A stretch of 64,000 nucleotides of DNA from assembly GCF_032362555.1 (NCBI RefSeq), contig NC_083531.1, forward strand, positions 806,001-870,000. The letters are read 5' to 3'. The notes below the pieces were generated by a model, which searched no databases, had not been told where the DNA came from, and saw only the letters and a program-made list of their open reading frames with translations. The position numbers were made by a program, and so were the translations under genes. Below, in pieces: positions 1 to 9,730 of the stretch (within the stretch, counting starts at the first letter, position 1; each line of letters opens with the position of its first letter). The stretch is from Amyelois transitella. Its lineage: Eukaryota > Arthropoda > Insecta > Lepidoptera > Pyralidae.

Positions 1-3000
1 GTACCTCACCCAACACCAGGTCGACATTCTCCTTGTGCAGGAAACATTCTTAAAACCTTCCATCCGAAACCCGCGCATCTCTAACTACAACATCATTAGA
101 GACGATAGATTAGATACCGCCAGAGGCGGGACTCTAATTTATTATAAGCGCTCCCTGCACTGTGTGCGCCTGGACCCACCCTCTCTCACAAACATGGAGT
201 GCTCGCTCATGAGGATAGCGATGTCTGGGCATTCCCCGATCGTTATTGCCTCAGTCTACCTCAGCCCAAACCGCTCATTGCTGCGGAGTGATCTCGAAAC
301 CTTGTTATCCATAGGTAATGCCACCATATTAGCTGGTGATTTCAACAGCAAGCATACCAGATGGAACTCCCTCACCAACTCCACAAACGGAGAAATACTA
401 ACTCAACTCGAGGAGTCTCTGGACTTTGACGTAATAGCCCCACTAGCCCCGACCCGGTACCCCGGTGTAGTCGACCAAAACCCCAGTGTCCTTGACTTTG
501 CAATCCTAAAGAACATCACCCTTCAGGTGTGCTCTATAGAGGTGCACTCAGAGCTTCACTCTGACCACAGACCTGTCCTCCTCCAGTTAGGTGAGGCCGA
601 CAATGGCCGTTCAGCGCACACAAGGACGGTAACGGACTGGAAGAAACTCGCAAGAGTCCTCGACCAACCGTCGCCTGACTTGGATGCGATCCCCGACCGC
701 ATATCTTCGCCCTCCGAGGCAGACCTTGCGATCTCGGCGGTCACAAGTCGCTTGCGATCAGCCGTTAACGACTGCTCCAGGCAGGTCCCATCTATGGATC
801 CAACCCATAGATTCGAACTGCCGGAGGACGCGCGCGCCTTGTTGACAGCCAAGAACGCCGCCCAAAGACGCTACGATCTCTACCCCACCGAAGAGGCCCG
901 CTCGACCATGCGCCGTCTCCAACGTCAAGTTGGGGAGCGCATGCGAGAGCTCAGGGACGAACGGTGGGGTAACTTCCTCTCCGAGATCAGACCCTCCCAC
1001 GTCGCCTACTGGCGCGTCGCCCGATCTCTACGATGCGATCAAATCGCGTCGACACCCCCTCTCACCCGCCCCGACGGCTCCATCGCTTTCGATGACGACG
1101 AAAAAGCTGAATGCCTAGCAGACAGCCTGGAGAGCCAATGCTCTCCTAGTCTCGAGCCAGTAGACCCGATACACGAGCAAGAGGTGGAGTCGCACGTCGC
1201 GAGCGTAGTCTCCGAGGCGTCGATCCCGCCTACCATCCCGCTCGCCCCCACCACCTTAGAAGAGGTCCAATCCATCATTAAGTCCCTCAAGATCCGGAAG
1301 GCCCCTGGGGCCGACGGAGTCTCAAACAGCGTGCTCAAACGCCTCCCCGAAACCTTATTACTGCTGCTGGTATGCATCTTCAATGCTTGCCTAGCTAACT
1401 GCACCTTCCCTAACGCCTGGAAACAAGCGACAGTAATAGGAATTCCCAAGCCCGGAAAGGACCTCAAAAATCCAGTTTCATATCGGCCAATCAGCCTTCT
1501 CAGCTGCATAGGCAAGATATATGAGAGGATCTTAGCGATCCGACTCAGGGACTACACCGACTCCCTCGACCTCCTCCCAAACGAGCAGATGGGCTTTCGC
1601 GCTAAACACTCCTGCGCCAACCAACTGCACCGCATCACAGAGCACATCCTCAGAAACCGCCCTCGCGGCCGGCAGACGGGGGCGCTCTTCTTCGACGTAG
1701 CGAAGGCGTTCGACAAAGTCTGGCACGCCGGCTTGATCGCCAAGCTGGCCAACCTACAACTGCCAGACAGTCTCGTGCGCATCATCAGAGACTTTTTGTC
1801 GAATCGCACTTTTCGCTATAGAGTGGAAGGCTGCCTCTCGAGCCCCCATCCCATAAAAGCCGGAGTCCCTCAAGGCTCAGTGCTATCCCCCATCCTGTAC
1901 GCCCTGTACACCAACGACGTTCCCAAAACTCCCCAAGTGGAACTCGCCCTATTCGCCGATGACACGGCCCTCTTCACCTCCGACACACGACGTGAAACCA
2001 TTTCCAAACGACTCCAGCTAGCTGCTAACGCACTTGGGGAGTGGTTTAGGAAATGGAGGATCGAAGTGAACCCCGAAAAGAGTACGGCAGTATTCTTCTC
2101 CCAAGACCCCCGCGGTGCCACCAGGCCTTCAGCCTACAGCACCCGATCCCCCCTGACGCCGATATCTTTGTTTGGAAAGTCCATTCAGTGGGCCAGACAA
2201 GCCAAGTATCTGGGTGTCACCCTTGACAGTGGGATGACTTTCGGACCTCACATCCAGAAAGTCAGAAACCGAGCTGCCTTCTTCCTCGGCAGACTCACGC
2301 CCATGATAGGCAACGCAAAGATGTCGCTTAGAAATAAGTTGACTCTTTACAAGTTGTGCATCCGCCCCGTCCTGACCTACGCTAGCGTCGTATTCGCACA
2401 CGCAGCCCCCTCCCACATCGAAAAACTCCAACGTATCCAAAACAGGTTCGCGCGGAGAGCCACGGGTTCGCCCCTGGGTCTTCGAACACGCGACCTGCAC
2501 AGGGACTTGGAGCTCCCCACAATAGCAGACTTTCTCAAAGGCGTGTCGGAGCGCTATTTTGAAAAAGCTGCCACCCACCCCAACCCTCTGGTGGTCCAGG
2601 CCGCAGACTACACACCAAGACCAGACGCCCCGTTGCGCCGCCGACGCCCGAGGAATGTCCTCCACGATCCGGACGACCCCATCACGGTTGCCAACCGCCC
2701 CCCCGATAACCCTGCGCCCGCCAGGAGGCAAGGTTATCGATACCGTCCCCATCGCGCTCACCGGAACAGGGCGCGAAGAAGTAGGAACAGTAGCTCTTTT
2801 ACCAGGTACCGCAATGTACCAGGGCGCTTCACGCCGACACGTTAGGCCCCTAAGGCAGGCTAGTCAAGATTAGAACCCATAAGGTTGAGCGTTGCATCCG
2901 CTCGCGAGTTTGCATTGCTCGCATTGCTCAAAGGCAAAGTCCAAGGCCGAGGTTCGTCCCAACGGGGAGCCCCTTGCGCGCTTTTGCCGAAAAGGCTGTT

Positions 3001-3079
3001 AGGAGGAGCGTCAAGCCCTCGCCTAAAAATGTCCCGCTGTAATAGTGAATGCCCCTCAGGCAAACTATGTTCTCATAGT

Positions 3080-3112
<33 letters not shown>
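1..3112 (+). mobile_element. Jockey-like non-LTR retrotransposon (LINE), 5' end outside window
   Basis: A LINE copy: one long endonuclease-reverse transcriptase frame, a short 3' UTR (2846-3080) and a pure poly(A) tail of about 32 bases (3081-3112). Immediately after the tail, the sequence is the last 70 bases of the LTR that occurs complete at 7281-7498, so the LINE inserted into the 5' LTR of the Gypsy element. An intact frame plus a clean poly(A) suggests a recent insertion. The 5' end, the other part of the LTR and the target site duplication lie before base 1. Confidence 0.9.
2..2845 (+). CDS. LINE ORF2: endonuclease-reverse transcriptase (5' partial)
   Basis: The frame is open from base 2; the first Met at 35 is internal, because the residues before it (ILLVQETFLKPS) belong to the APE-type endonuclease domain. 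Endonuclease signatures follow: the AGDFNSKHTRWNS motif near residue 100 and the SDHRPVLL motif near residue 175. The reverse transcriptase contains RKAPGADGVSN, YRPISLLSCIGKIYE, GFRAKHSC, FFDVAKAFDKVWH and the catalytic FADD box near residue 640, followed by a C-terminal region with LRNKLTLYKLCIRPVLTYAS. It copies its own RNA at a nicked target. No stop or frameshift was seen. Clade (Jockey-like) is inferred from the motif style and poly(A) tail; CR1-like is the alternative. Confidence 0.9.
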   Translation, partial: YLTQHQVDILLVQETFLKPSIRNPRISNYNIIRDDRLDTARGGTLIYYKRSLHCVRLDPPSLTNMECSLMRIAMSGHSPIVIASVYLSPNRSLLRSDLETLLSIGNATILAGDFNSKHTRWNSLTNSTNGEILTQLEESLDFDVIAPLAPTRYPGVVDQNPSVLDFAILKNITLQVCSIEVHSELHSDHRPVLLQLGEADNGRSAHTRTVTDWKKLARVLDQPSPDLDAIPDRISSPSEADLAISAVTSRLRSAVNDCSRQVPSMDPTHRFELPEDARALLTAKNAAQRRYDLYPTEEARSTMRRLQRQVGERMRELRDERWGNFLSEIRPSHVAYWRVARSLRCDQIASTPPLTRPDGSIAFDDDEKAECLADSLESQCSPSLEPVDPIHEQEVESHVASVVSEASIPPTIPLAPTTLEEVQSIIKSLKIRKAPGADGVSNSVLKRLPETLLLLLVCIFNACLANCTFPNAWKQATVIGIPKPGKDLKNPVSYRPISLLSCIGKIYERILAIRLRDYTDSLDLLPNEQMGFRAKHSCANQLHRITEHILRNRPRGRQTGALFFDVAKAFDKVWHAGLIAKLANLQLPDSLVRIIRDFLSNRTFRYRVEGCLSSPHPIKAGVPQGSVLSPILYALYTNDVPKTPQVELALFADDTALFTSDTRRETISKRLQLAANALGEWFRKWRIEVNPEKSTAVFFSQDPRGATRPSAYSTRSPLTPISLFGKSIQWARQAKYLGVTLDSGMTFGPHIQKVRNRAAFFLGRLTPMIGNAKMSLRNKLTLYKLCIRPVLTYASVVFAHAAPSHIEKLQRIQNRFARRATGSPLGLRTRDLHRDLELPTIADFLKGVSERYFEKAATHPNPLVVQAADYTPRPDAPLRRRRPRNVLHDPDDPITVANRPPDNPAPARRQGYRYRPHRAHRNRARRSRNSSSFTRYRNVPGRFTPTR

Positions 3113-3117
<5 letters not shown>

Positions 3118-3182
3118 ATAAATGATTCTCATTACACATCTTTCTACTGGTATTTCATTTTGAGTAGTCCAAGCTCACAACA
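3113..3182 (+). repeat. 5' LTR remnant (3' 70 bp only)
   Basis: Matches bases 7429-7498 of the 3' LTR and ends in CACAACA directly before the primer-binding site. Its left border is the LINE poly(A) tail. Confidence 0.92.
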
Positions 3183-3200
3183 ATTGGTGACCCCGATTCA
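3183..3200 (+). other. Primer-binding site of the Gypsy element
   Basis: ATTGGTGACCCCGATTC directly follows the LTR end. TTGGTGACCCC is the usual form of primer-binding site in insect Gypsy elements; the priming tRNA was not identified. Confidence 0.75.
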
Positions 3201-3224
3201 AAAAAAAGAAAAATATTCAAGAAA

Positions 3225-4082
3225 ATGGAAAGAAAGGAAGAATATACTGACGCGTCCGCCTCTCCGGAAGCAGTTGCAAGGGAAGTCTCCACCATTTCTC
3301 TTCAGTCAAGAATACCATCATTTTGGCGAGCACAACCGAAACTGTGGTTTGCACAATTTGAGGCCGTGGTATCATCATACAAGACCAGTGAAGATCAGAA
3401 ATATAATCTCGTTATCGCCGTATTAGAAAGAACAGACATCGAGCAAGTGAGCGATATCATCTGCAATCCCCCATCTGCTGGAAAATATCAGGCTCTGAAG
3501 AAGAGATTGTTGTCGGTGTACGAGGAATCAGAGTCCAAACAATTTCAAAAGCTGTTAGGAGGATTAGAACTGGGAGAACAGAAGCCTTCACAACTTCTTC
3601 GTGTTATGCGAGATTTATCCGGAACAAAAGTCGCTGATGATGCCCTGAAAGTTCTGTGGATGGGACATTTACCGTCACAAGTACGAGCCGTGCTGTCTGT
3701 CAGCACAGAATCCTCGCTCGACACCATGGCCACGATGGCAGACAAAATGATGGAGCACACAGAACAAACCGTAGCAGAAATTCGACAGGATGCAACCCCT
3801 GGAAGCAGCAGCGGAGCACAAAACAATTTGCAATTTCAAGTATTAAGCAAACAAATAGAAAAGCTTACACTCGAGATTGCCGCTCTCAAGGAAGATCGAT
3901 CCAGATTTCGTGGTCGTCAGCCCTTTAGAAACCCCCGTCGAAACAAATCGTCAACAAGATCGAAGTCGAGAAATGGAAGAAAACCAGGTGACCCAGAATG
4001 GGAGTGCTCCTACCACTATCGTTTCGGTGATAGGGCCAGAAAATGCCAGTCACCCTGCGCTCGACGACGGTCGGAAAACTAG
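3225..4082 (+). CDS. gag: Gypsy gag
   Basis: 285-residue Gag-like protein, the structural protein of the retrotransposon particle. The start at 3225 is the first ATG after the primer-binding site. It has the N-terminal capsid-like region (PSFWRAQPKLWFAQFEA near residue 32, typical of insect Gypsy gag), a central helical segment, a basic Arg/Ser-rich stretch (about 230-260) and a C-terminal knuckle CSYHYRFGDRARKCQSPC, the C-x2-H form common in insect Gypsy elements instead of the retroviral CCHC. It overlaps pol by 40 bases in a different frame (pol is -1 relative to gag). Confidence 0.88.
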   Translation: MERKEEYTDASASPEAVAREVSTISLQSRIPSFWRAQPKLWFAQFEAVVSSYKTSEDQKYNLVIAVLERTDIEQVSDIICNPPSAGKYQALKKRLLSVYEESESKQFQKLLGGLELGEQKPSQLLRVMRDLSGTKVADDALKVLWMGHLPSQVRAVLSVSTESSLDTMATMADKMMEHTEQTVAEIRQDATPGSSSGAQNNLQFQVLSKQIEKLTLEIAALKEDRSRFRGRQPFRNPRRNKSSTRSKSRNGRKPGDPEWECSYHYRFGDRARKCQSPCARRRSEN

Positions 4083-7000
4083 AAGCAACATCGACGGTGG
4101 CGGGCGTTGGTGTTATTAAAGGGAGTAACCGCCTCTGCATCAGGGAGCTGAACACAAAGGAGCGTTTTCTCGTTGACACCGGCGCAGACATATCTGTATT
4201 AGCAGCAAGAAACAGAAAACAAACTCCGAGCAACACCTACAAACTGTACGCAGCGAACAATACGCCGATACGAACCTACGGAGAGAAAACTATAGATCTC
4301 AACATAGGACTTCGTCGCACATACAGATGGACTTTCATCGTTGCCGACGTACAGACATCTATACTGGGGGCAGATTTTTTACGAAATCACAAGTTACTCG
4401 TCGATCTACATCAAAAGAAACTCATAGACAGCGTCACCGATTTGAAGATAGAAGTCATAGAAACAACAAGTGATCAGCCGTCAGTATACATCATAGACAA
4501 AAATCACATATATCAAGATATCTTAAAAAAATATCCCGATGTACTACGCCCGATGTCATTGAGAGAACCAACAAAACATAGCGTTACACATCACATCGAA
4601 ACCACCGGCCCCCCACTCTTCGCCCGGCCTCGACCCCTACCACCCGACAAGTACAAAGCAGCCAAGATGGAGTTCGAGAAAATGATGGAGATGGGTATTT
4701 GCCAACCGTCCAAAAGTCCATGGGCAAGTCCATTGCACGTCGTCACTAAGAAAAATGGCTCACTTCGTGTTTGTGGAGACTACAGAAGACTTAACGCCGT
4801 GACTGTACCCGACCGTTATCCCATACCAAGAATTCAAGACTTCACATACAGATTGCACAATAAGAAAATATTTACGAAATTGGACTTGAAAATGGCATAC
4901 TATTGGATCCCAATCAAAGATGAAGATAAAGCAAAGACAGCCATAATTACACCGTTTGGACTCTTCGAATTTAATTGCATGACGTTTGGTCTACGAAACT
5001 CAAGCCAAACATTCCAAAGATTCATGCACGAGGTACTGCGAGGCTTGGATGACATCGTATATTCATTCATCGACGATTTATTAATATTTTCAAATACTCC
5101 GGATGACCACAAAAAGCACATAGAACAAGTCCTGGAACGCCTAAGTAAATATGGAGTATCGTTAAATATCGAGAAATGTGAATTCGGAAGAAACAAAATT
5201 GAATTCCTCGGTTATCAAGTCTCAGTGGAGGGGATAACACCGACCGATGAACGCACGCGCGCCATCTCTAACTATCCGAAGCCAAACACTGTGCAAGATC
5301 TCAGAAGATTTCTCGGCATGGTCAACTTCTATCGTGACTGCCTACCTCATCAAGCTGAACATCAATATGAACTGAACAAGTACTTGCATAACGCCAAGAA
5401 AAACGATAAGACGCCGATAATATGGACAATTGAAGCAGAAACAGCTTTCGATACATGCCGACAAAGCATTCTCGAAGCCACCACATTATCGCATCCAATG
5501 CCCGGTGCACCGTTATCATTGATGACCGACGCATCTGACTGCAGTTTGGGCGCAGTGCTACAACAGAAAGAAAAAGATGCATGGAAACCACTCGCATTTT
5601 TCTCAAAGGCTATGAGCGAAACGCAACGGCGATACAGCGTGTACGATCGCGAATTACTAGCTATGTACACCGCTGTCAAACACCTACGTCGACTTATAGA
5701 GGGGAGTGAAATAACTATTTACACCGATCACAAGCCGCTAGTAAACGCCTTAACAAGACCGCCGAGCAGCAGTGACACACCGAGAAGAGAAAGACAACTC
5801 CATTATATTAGCCAGTTTTGTACAAAAATCAAATTCATACATGGAGAGAGAAACCAAGCTGCAGATGCCATGTCACGTATAGAAGAAATAGAATTGCTCA
5901 CATGGATAGATTACGAAAAATTATCACAAGAACAGAGAAAAGATGTCACCCTGCAAGATTTGAGAAAACATCCAAAGTTAACCTTTGCCGACAAAATTTT
6001 TGCAGGCGTCACTCAACCTATCACATGCGAAACATCGACGGGAAAAAATCGACTTTATCTACCGAAAGCTTTTCGTTACGCTGCTTTCAAAGCGCAACAC
6101 GAATTAAGCCATCCAGGAATACGCACATCGAGAAGAATAATGACTTCAAAATATTTTTGGCCGTCGATAAACAAGGACGTCGGAACATGGGCCAAATCCT
6201 GCATTGGGTGTCAGCGTGCGAAAATTCATAGACACGTAGTCAGTCCCTTGGGCGAGTTTTCACCGGCAAGAAGATTTGAACATATACATACAGACATCGT
6301 TGGACCTCTGCCGATCTCGCAAGGTTACCGCTATCTCGTGACGATAATCGATCGCAATACAAACTGGATGGAAGCTATACCGGTCAAAGAGATCACCGCC
6401 AATATTGTTGCTCAAGCTGTCTACGAAGGATGGATATCGAGATTTGGATGTCCCATAAGAATCACCACGGACCAAGGCCGACAGTTCGAGTCATCTTTAT
6501 TCAATGCACTAATGAAGAAATGTGGTATAAGGCGCATAAGAACTACAGCTTATCATCCTCAAGCTAATGGAAAAGTGGAAAGATTCCATCGCACATTGAA
6601 GGCGGCATTGATGGCCAGAGACGCAATTTCAAAGTGGAAAGAAGATTTACCCACAGTTTTGCTTGGCTTACGCACTGCACTTCGTGATGACAACACTAGT
6701 CCTGCACTGATGACTTATGGTTCTACGCTACGAGTCCCGTTCGATTTCTTTGTACCTACGAAGTCAAAGAATGAAGACGCCGAATTCATCCGTCAGTTTA
6801 CAGAGACAATGTCAACATTCACACCTGTACAGAGAAAAATCGCATCGAGCAAGAATCTCTTTGTATATAAGGAATTGTCAAATTGCAGTCATGTATTCGT
6901 TCGCAATGACACCGTAAGAAGCCCGTTAACAGCGCCATATGACGGCCCATACAAAGTGATTGAGCGACACAGCAAACATTTTAAGATTGAATTGCCTCTA

Positions 7001-7270
7001 CGAGCATCCAACATATCCATAGATCGACTCAAACCGGCGCACATAATCAATCTAGACGACAACATAGCAGCGAACGCGCAACAGAGCCATCCCCACTCTT
7101 CGGAACCCGCACCCGCGGCAAACACAGGTCCGCGCGCGCCGTCGGTTCACACACCGAGTGCGCCAAAACCACGCATTGTCATGAACAAGCCAAGAACACA
7201 GGAGACATTAACTAATTCGAAGACATCAAGATATGGAAGAAAAATCAAACCTAGTGTACGCTTCGCTTGA
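4043..7270 (+). CDS. pol: Gypsy pol: protease, reverse transcriptase, RNase H, integrase
   Basis: 1075-residue polyprotein. Protease: FLVDTGADISVL with DTGA at 45-48. Reverse transcriptase: VVTKKNGSLRVCGDYRRLN, then FTKLDLKMAYYWIPI, and the active-site FIDD at about 342-345. RNase H: LMTDASDCSLGAVLQQ, with Asp near 494. Integrase: zinc finger HELSHPGIRTSRR...CIGCQ, then the catalytic triad in HTDIVGPLP, TTDQGRQF and GKVERFHR. No chromodomain was recognised. The pol frame opens only after a stop at 4031-4033, so expression needs a -1 shift within about 50 bases or initiation at the ATG at 4043. The protein appears intact. Confidence 0.93.
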   Translation: MPVTLRSTTVGKLEATSTVAGVGVIKGSNRLCIRELNTKERFLVDTGADISVLAARNRKQTPSNTYKLYAANNTPIRTYGEKTIDLNIGLRRTYRWTFIVADVQTSILGADFLRNHKLLVDLHQKKLIDSVTDLKIEVIETTSDQPSVYIIDKNHIYQDILKKYPDVLRPMSLREPTKHSVTHHIETTGPPLFARPRPLPPDKYKAAKMEFEKMMEMGICQPSKSPWASPLHVVTKKNGSLRVCGDYRRLNAVTVPDRYPIPRIQDFTYRLHNKKIFTKLDLKMAYYWIPIKDEDKAKTAIITPFGLFEFNCMTFGLRNSSQTFQRFMHEVLRGLDDIVYSFIDDLLIFSNTPDDHKKHIEQVLERLSKYGVSLNIEKCEFGRNKIEFLGYQVSVEGITPTDERTRAISNYPKPNTVQDLRRFLGMVNFYRDCLPHQAEHQYELNKYLHNAKKNDKTPIIWTIEAETAFDTCRQSILEATTLSHPMPGAPLSLMTDASDCSLGAVLQQKEKDAWKPLAFFSKAMSETQRRYSVYDRELLAMYTAVKHLRRLIEGSEITIYTDHKPLVNALTRPPSSSDTPRRERQLHYISQFCTKIKFIHGERNQAADAMSRIEEIELLTWIDYEKLSQEQRKDVTLQDLRKHPKLTFADKIFAGVTQPITCETSTGKNRLYLPKAFRYAAFKAQHELSHPGIRTSRRIMTSKYFWPSINKDVGTWAKSCIGCQRAKIHRHVVSPLGEFSPARRFEHIHTDIVGPLPISQGYRYLVTIIDRNTNWMEAIPVKEITANIVAQAVYEGWISRFGCPIRITTDQGRQFESSLFNALMKKCGIRRIRTTAYHPQANGKVERFHRTLKAALMARDAISKWKEDLPTVLLGLRTALRDDNTSPALMTYGSTLRVPFDFFVPTKSKNEDAEFIRQFTETMSTFTPVQRKIASSKNLFVYKELSNCSHVFVRNDTVRSPLTAPYDGPYKVIERHSKHFKIELPLRASNISIDRLKPAHIINLDDNIAANAQQSHPHSSEPAPAANTGPRAPSVHTPSAPKPRIVMNKPRTQETLTNSKTSRYGRKIKPSVRFA

Positions 7271-7280
7271 AGGGGGATAA

Positions 7281-7498
7281 TGTGGAGTTCACATACAAGT
7301 ACCACAGAGATTACTACGCGTCGCGACGCCGCGCTCTGTGCTGCGTGCCCCCCACCACCGCGCGAGTTACACTGTGACGCGTATTAGGTGTGAAATTAAT
7401 TAATATTGTATAAATTCATGTAAATTTTGTAAAATAAATGATTCTCATTACACATCTTTCTACTGGTATTTCATTTTGAGTAGTCCAAGCTCACAACA
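7281..7498 (+). repeat. 3' LTR, 218 bp
   Basis: Begins TGTGGAGTTC and ends CACAACA (TG...CA termini), directly after the polypurine tract. It contains an AATAAA at 7433-7438. Confidence 0.9.
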
Positions 7499-9704
7499 TA
7501 GTTTTCCGGTTTTATTTCGAGCAAACAGAAATAACGAAGTAGGGTTGGTTCGTATTTACGCGACCAGGTTTTAGGCACTGGTTTTTTAAGTACAAATACG
7601 GAAACCATCAAACAACCAAGTATTTTAATTCATTGAAATGTAAAATTAAGTAAACAAGTGCCTGCGAAGCCCTTTTTTCTAAATAAACTATTGATTTTGA
7701 CTTATTCGTACTCCTAACACTTTTGATAATAAGGCCTAAGCTTTTCAAAAAATAAGAAATTAAATAGTTTCAATTCTTATTTTATGAGAAGCTTATTGCT
7801 AATAGCATAAGCATAACACAATCGTGTAAACTTTTAAACACATGAACTATTTCTTTATTTAGAATGTATATTATTTTTGGAGTAGTATATTTTTGTCGGA
7901 CATCTTGCTGGGCGCTCCTTAGCGGGTTACGAAAAAGAAGAACGTCACGTGAACCCATGAAAAAAAACTCAAATTGAAAAAAATATGGTTCAGTTTAGTT
8001 CGATCTGTATGTATTAAGTCCGCGATCAAATCGCGTTTTGATGAACCGATTTGATGCGGTTTTCTGGAAAGTGTTTGTTACACTTAGAAAAAGTTTTTAG
8101 AAATTTAACCGACTTCAGAAAAGGTTGACATACATGGAGGCGGATCTCTTTTTTCAAAAGTTTTCTGTAATCGTTCTCGTACTTCTGCACATTAAGGTTC
8201 ATTTTCTTATAAAAAGCCGGCAAGTATTTTTTACCCGGGTATTTACTCGAACGCGTACCTGTACGTAGTACGTGAATTTACAAGTAGACCCAAGACGAAC
8301 TAATATTTTTATTTGTTTTTGATTTGATTGATGGTTTGACTTGACAATGACGTTTTGATTTTTGACAATCAGAAACAAAACATGATAAACAAGTGGCAAA
8401 GAACCGAAGAACAAAGTCATACAGACAACATTAAAATAAACTTTCAAAAGAAAAGTCAGTGTCATCTGTTATGGTCATGTCAGTTAATCAGTCACAGTCA
8501 GCAGGTTAGGTAGTGTCAAAATATCACGAGGTTGGTGTGCCCGCGATTTTCGAGATAGTCATTAATTTTTCTATTATTTTATTCAATAAACTTAATTTAT
8601 TACATTATTCTATGAACTATACAAACTTATGATCTTAGACTTTTTATTTGAATAGTTGTTTCGGAGAAAAAGCTAAACGTTTATCATTTTATAACCTTCG
8701 TCACTGGAGCCCGATTGTTGATGATTGTGTAATAAATAAAATTAAAGTGTTTTTTGCACTAGTTTTTGTACTTACACAGCAAAAACAAATGTGTTCATAG
8801 TCTGTGTAAACCATTATACAAATACAGATTGTGTGAGTCATTTTTGTAAGTTGAGCCTGTTTTTATCTCAGTCTTAAATTGTAATTTCATTACAACACAC
8901 TTAGGGTTTTGTTCTTAAAAACAAAATGTATAAAGGATATGGTAGTTTATGTCATCATAAATTATCATTCTCCTAGACTTTTTAAATTATTGTTTCCCTA
9001 AATATTTTTTAAACAGAACCTAGTTTAAGTATGTATTCTGCTACCAAACTTTGCATTTTATAAATAATTTTCAGTTTTACATGTAAGTTTTACACGTTCT
9101 AAAGAAATAGAATGAAGAGTCAGTGAAACCATGACTTGTAAATTCTTAAATTGAAAACAAATTACAATCTATGTTGTTCTCTTTTGACCTTGAATTCAGA
9201 GTAAAATTGTTTCCTGTTGACCCTAAGTTCAAGTTCATAGCTAATTTTCTCATTCATAGTACACTGTACATTTTACTGTATTTACATGTAACTTTTAACA
9301 TAAAATGTGAGTCAGTATGTCAAGAGTGGGTGTGTAGTGGGTTCAAATTCCACTTTGTAGTTGTAGGTCTATCATTGATCCTATTTTTTTAATATTACAA
9401 CAATTTTTTTCAAAAACAGGCACATAAATATAATAAACAGCATAAAATTGATCTAGGTGTCCTACATTCTGGAAGTTTAGTTTTCACATAATGTCTGATA
9501 TATTTTTTTGCTTTATTAAATTTTTCATGTCCACCAATTAAAGTATTATTGATGACAAATATGCATAAAGTTGTGTACAATTGAATGTTAAAAGAAATAT
9601 TCTATATTTTCTTAATTTCTATACAATAAAGATATTACAAACAAATATGATAAATACTTGGCATCATTTATTTCTAGCTAACTATTTTCTTTCCTCTATT
9701 TTCA
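7499..9704. other. AT-rich intergenic DNA upstream of COQ2
   Basis: No gene was recognised. The only ORFs are short and without family motifs. The COQ2 promoter and a 5' non-coding exon probably lie here, because a polypyrimidine tract and AG at 9704-9705 look like a 3' splice site just before the COQ2 start codon. AATAAA-rich tracts near 9620-9650 resemble a LINE tail seen again near 25240. Confidence 0.5.
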
Positions 9705-9730
9705 GGCACAACATGTTTTAAGAAACAAAA

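Larger units (their letters stand above)
3113..7498 (+). mobile_element. Ty3/Gypsy LTR retrotransposon, 5' LTR split by the LINE
   Basis: Order: truncated 5' LTR (3113-3182), primer-binding site (3183 on), gag (3225-4082), pol (4043-7270), polypurine tract (about 7269-7277, GAAGGGGGA) and complete 3' LTR (7281-7498). The 70 shared LTR bases appear identical by eye and both large frames are open, consistent with a young copy. No envelope-like frame lies between pol and the 3' LTR, so this is a retrotransposon and not an errantivirus-type element. The left flank is outside the window, so the target duplication cannot be checked. Confidence 0.93.

Noticed and set aside
9713-9721. Two-codon upstream ORF (ATG TTT TAA) before the COQ2 start
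   Set aside because: Too short to judge; the position of the transcript start is unknown, so no regulatory claim is made.
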